DNA of 6,776 bases from a bacterium (GTDB lineage: Bacteria; Krumholzibacteriota; Krumholzibacteriia; JACNKJ01). A model generated the notes under the pieces. That model did not search any database, was not told the origin of the DNA, and worked only from the letters and a program-made list of their open reading frames with translations. The translations under genes were made by a program, and so were the position numbers. Within the stretch, counting starts at the first letter, position 1; each line of letters starts with the position of its first letter. Below are positions 5,377-6,776 of the stretch, in pieces. The DNA lies in assembly GCA_014382085.1 (NCBI GenBank), contig JACNKJ010000038.1, forward strand, positions 1 through 6,776, read 5' to 3'.

Positions 5377-6776
5377 ATGTTTGAATCACACGCCCCTAAT
5401 CCTCATGAGTTTCCGCCTGGCTCGACGCCCGCGTCCTTGCCAAGCCTGCGCAGCACTACGGACCAAGAATCCATGGGGGATTTCTATTTCTCGGCCGAGA
5501 ACTGGTCTTTGGCCCTGGAATATTATGAGAAAAGCTATCAAGCCGAGCAGGAAGACGGCAGGACCGAGAGTCTCTGGCGCCTGGCCTTCAAGTTGGGTGA
5601 TAGTTATCGCCGCAAGGGTCTCTTCCGTGAGGCCGGTGAATGGTTCTACCTGGCTCAGCAGCGACTGAAGGGTCGCGAGGAATCGCTCGAGTACGGTATC
5701 GTCCTAGATCGCATCGGCTCTGTTCTCATGAACACCGGCTCGCCCGAAGAAGGGCTCAAGAGTTGCTTCAAGGCTTACGAACTGCTCAAGAATTCCGTAC
5801 ACCACGCCGAGGTGGCGGAAATTCTCAATCGCATCGCCATCATGTACATGCGTCTGGGTTATCCCAGCGAGGCTGAGGAATTCTTCACCGATGCCCTCTC
5901 CTCGTTCCGTCGCGTGGACCATTTCCTGGGAATCACCTGTTGCTATACGAACCTTGGACTTCTTAAGAAGAATGCCTGCCGCTTTGACGAAGCTCTTGAG
6001 CTGTCCCGCAAAGGATTGAGTCTGGCGAGGGAGCACTCGCTTCAGAAGCTCCACATTAACATTATGCTCAACATGGGCATCATCCACTTCAAGCAGCATC
6101 GCGATGCGGAAGCCGCCGATCATTTTCTGAAGGCGCGGCGCCTGGCCAAGCAGAACGGCGACGAGGCCATGACGGTCTCAACGACCCTGTCCCTGGGACG
6201 AGCTCAGGCGCGTCTCGGCAATCTGAAACGCGCCGAGCAGTTGTTGCTACAGGGCAAAGCTTTGGCAGAGAAGAATCGTCAGTTGCGCTCGGTGTCTTTA
6301 GCGGATGAATTCCTGGGCGAGCTTTTTGAACAGAGAGGCGACTGGGAAGCGGCCGAATCGAATCTGCGATCCGCGTTGGATCAGGCTGAAGCCATCGCGC
6401 CCCGCGGCGACATGGTTGTGGAAGCGCTCCAGCGTCTGGCGCGTGTTCGCCTTGCTCGTGGTTTCGCCCAGGAGGCCTTGAAGCTTGCCGATCGCGCACT
6501 GGAATTGGGTGGCAGTAATGGCGAAATCTACGAGTTGGGATATCTGCATTCTACTCGCGCTCGCGCCTGGACCCAATTGGGTGATCACGACAAGGCAGTA
6601 GCCGAATACCGCAATGCCATTCACGTATACGGTCGACTGGAAAAATCCAACGTGCAGGCCCTGGAATCGGTTTGCGCAAAACACCTGGGAAAAAATAGAA
6701 CCATATGCCTTGAACTGGAGGGGCTGAAATACATCGACCTGGACGGCAAGGCGTTTCTGGATAACATCAAATCAAT
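5377..6776 (+). CDS. Long tetratricopeptide-repeat (TPR) protein, 3' truncated by window edge
   Basis: The frame is open from ATG 5377 to the last base, giving 466 residues with no stop; the C-terminus lies outside. A polar, Pro/Ser-rich N-terminus of about 30 residues has no signal peptide, so the protein is predicted cytoplasmic. From about 32 to 420 there are roughly ten TPR units spaced about 40 residues apart. Examples are the units starting near 67 (LGDSYRRKGLFREAGEWF), 147, 187 (TNLGLLKKNACRFDEALEL), 227, 267, 306, 347 and 387 (ARAWTQLGDHDKAVAEY). The 40-residue period is that of MalT-like and Rap/RRNPP-type TPR domains, which bind peptides or partner proteins. After about 438 the repeat pattern stops (ICLELEGLKYIDLDGKAF), suggesting a linker or the start of another domain. 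It follows the small exported protein gene by 42 nt. The family is certain. Whether it is a scaffold, peptide receptor or a TPR-fused regulator depends on sequence beyond the edge. Confidence 0.93.
   Translation, partial: MFESHAPNPHEFPPGSTPASLPSLRSTTDQESMGDFYFSAENWSLALEYYEKSYQAEQEDGRTESLWRLAFKLGDSYRRKGLFREAGEWFYLAQQRLKGREESLEYGIVLDRIGSVLMNTGSPEEGLKSCFKAYELLKNSVHHAEVAEILNRIAIMYMRLGYPSEAEEFFTDALSSFRRVDHFLGITCCYTNLGLLKKNACRFDEALELSRKGLSLAREHSLQKLHINIMLNMGIIHFKQHRDAEAADHFLKARRLAKQNGDEAMTVSTTLSLGRAQARLGNLKRAEQLLLQGKALAEKNRQLRSVSLADEFLGELFEQRGDWEAAESNLRSALDQAEAIAPRGDMVVEALQRLARVRLARGFAQEALKLADRALELGGSNGEIYELGYLHSTRARAWTQLGDHDKAVAEYRNAIHVYGRLEKSNVQALESVCAKHLGKNRTICLELEGLKYIDLDGKAFLDNIKS

Noticed and set aside
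5342..5876. Two + strand ORFs (5342-5668 and 5640-5876) in other frames
   Set aside because: They are shadows of the TPR gene, whose frame is open from 5377 to the window end and shows clear TPR repeats.
5704..6684. Antisense ORFs of 128-139 codons opposite the TPR gene
   Set aside because: They lie wholly opposite a well-supported gene, have no recognisable domains and no convincing ribosome binding sites.

Overview
The window suggests a diderm (Gram-negative-type) bacterium of moderate to fairly high GC. The evidence is a protein with outer-membrane beta-barrel character and an aromatic C-terminal residue, exported helical and acidic proteins with Sec-type signal peptides, and two NtrC/NtrX-type response regulators. 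The style fits a Myxococcota/Desulfobacterota or FCB-related lineage, but no marker here fixes the phylum. All six genes I support are on the + strand. No RNA genes, CRISPR arrays, insertion sequences or other mobile elements were seen.

Layout: (1) 1-1107 is the 3' part of an NtrC-type response regulator, with the end of the receiver domain, the AAA+ domain and a Fis-type helix-turn-helix. Its sigma-54 contact loop (normally GAFTGA) is altered and one residue short. (2) After a 175-nt gap containing a GG-N10-GC sigma-54-like promoter (1231-1246) comes a two-gene envelope operon. It encodes an exported, Cys-free helical/coiled-coil protein (1283-1975) and, 19 nt later, a probable outer-membrane beta-barrel (1995-3425). 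(3) A sigma-70-like promoter (3451-3479) precedes a full-length NtrX/NtrC-type regulator (3503-4879) with an intact receiver and a GSFTGA loop. (4) A further sigma-70-like promoter (4912-4941) and a leader with a C5/G5 hairpin precede a 104-aa exported acidic protein (5020-5334). It is followed 42 nt later by a long TPR protein (5377 to the window end) with about ten 40-residue repeats, still open at the edge.

How the parts may work together (inference): two response regulators without a visible kinase flank an envelope operon that has a sigma-54-like promoter, so one of them, more likely the GSFTGA-bearing one, could drive that operon. The small exported protein and the TPR protein form a compact pair with strong Shine-Dalgarno sites. 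The arrangement recalls secreted-peptide/TPR-receptor pairs but is not proven to be one. The TPR protein may continue into an effector domain outside the window.
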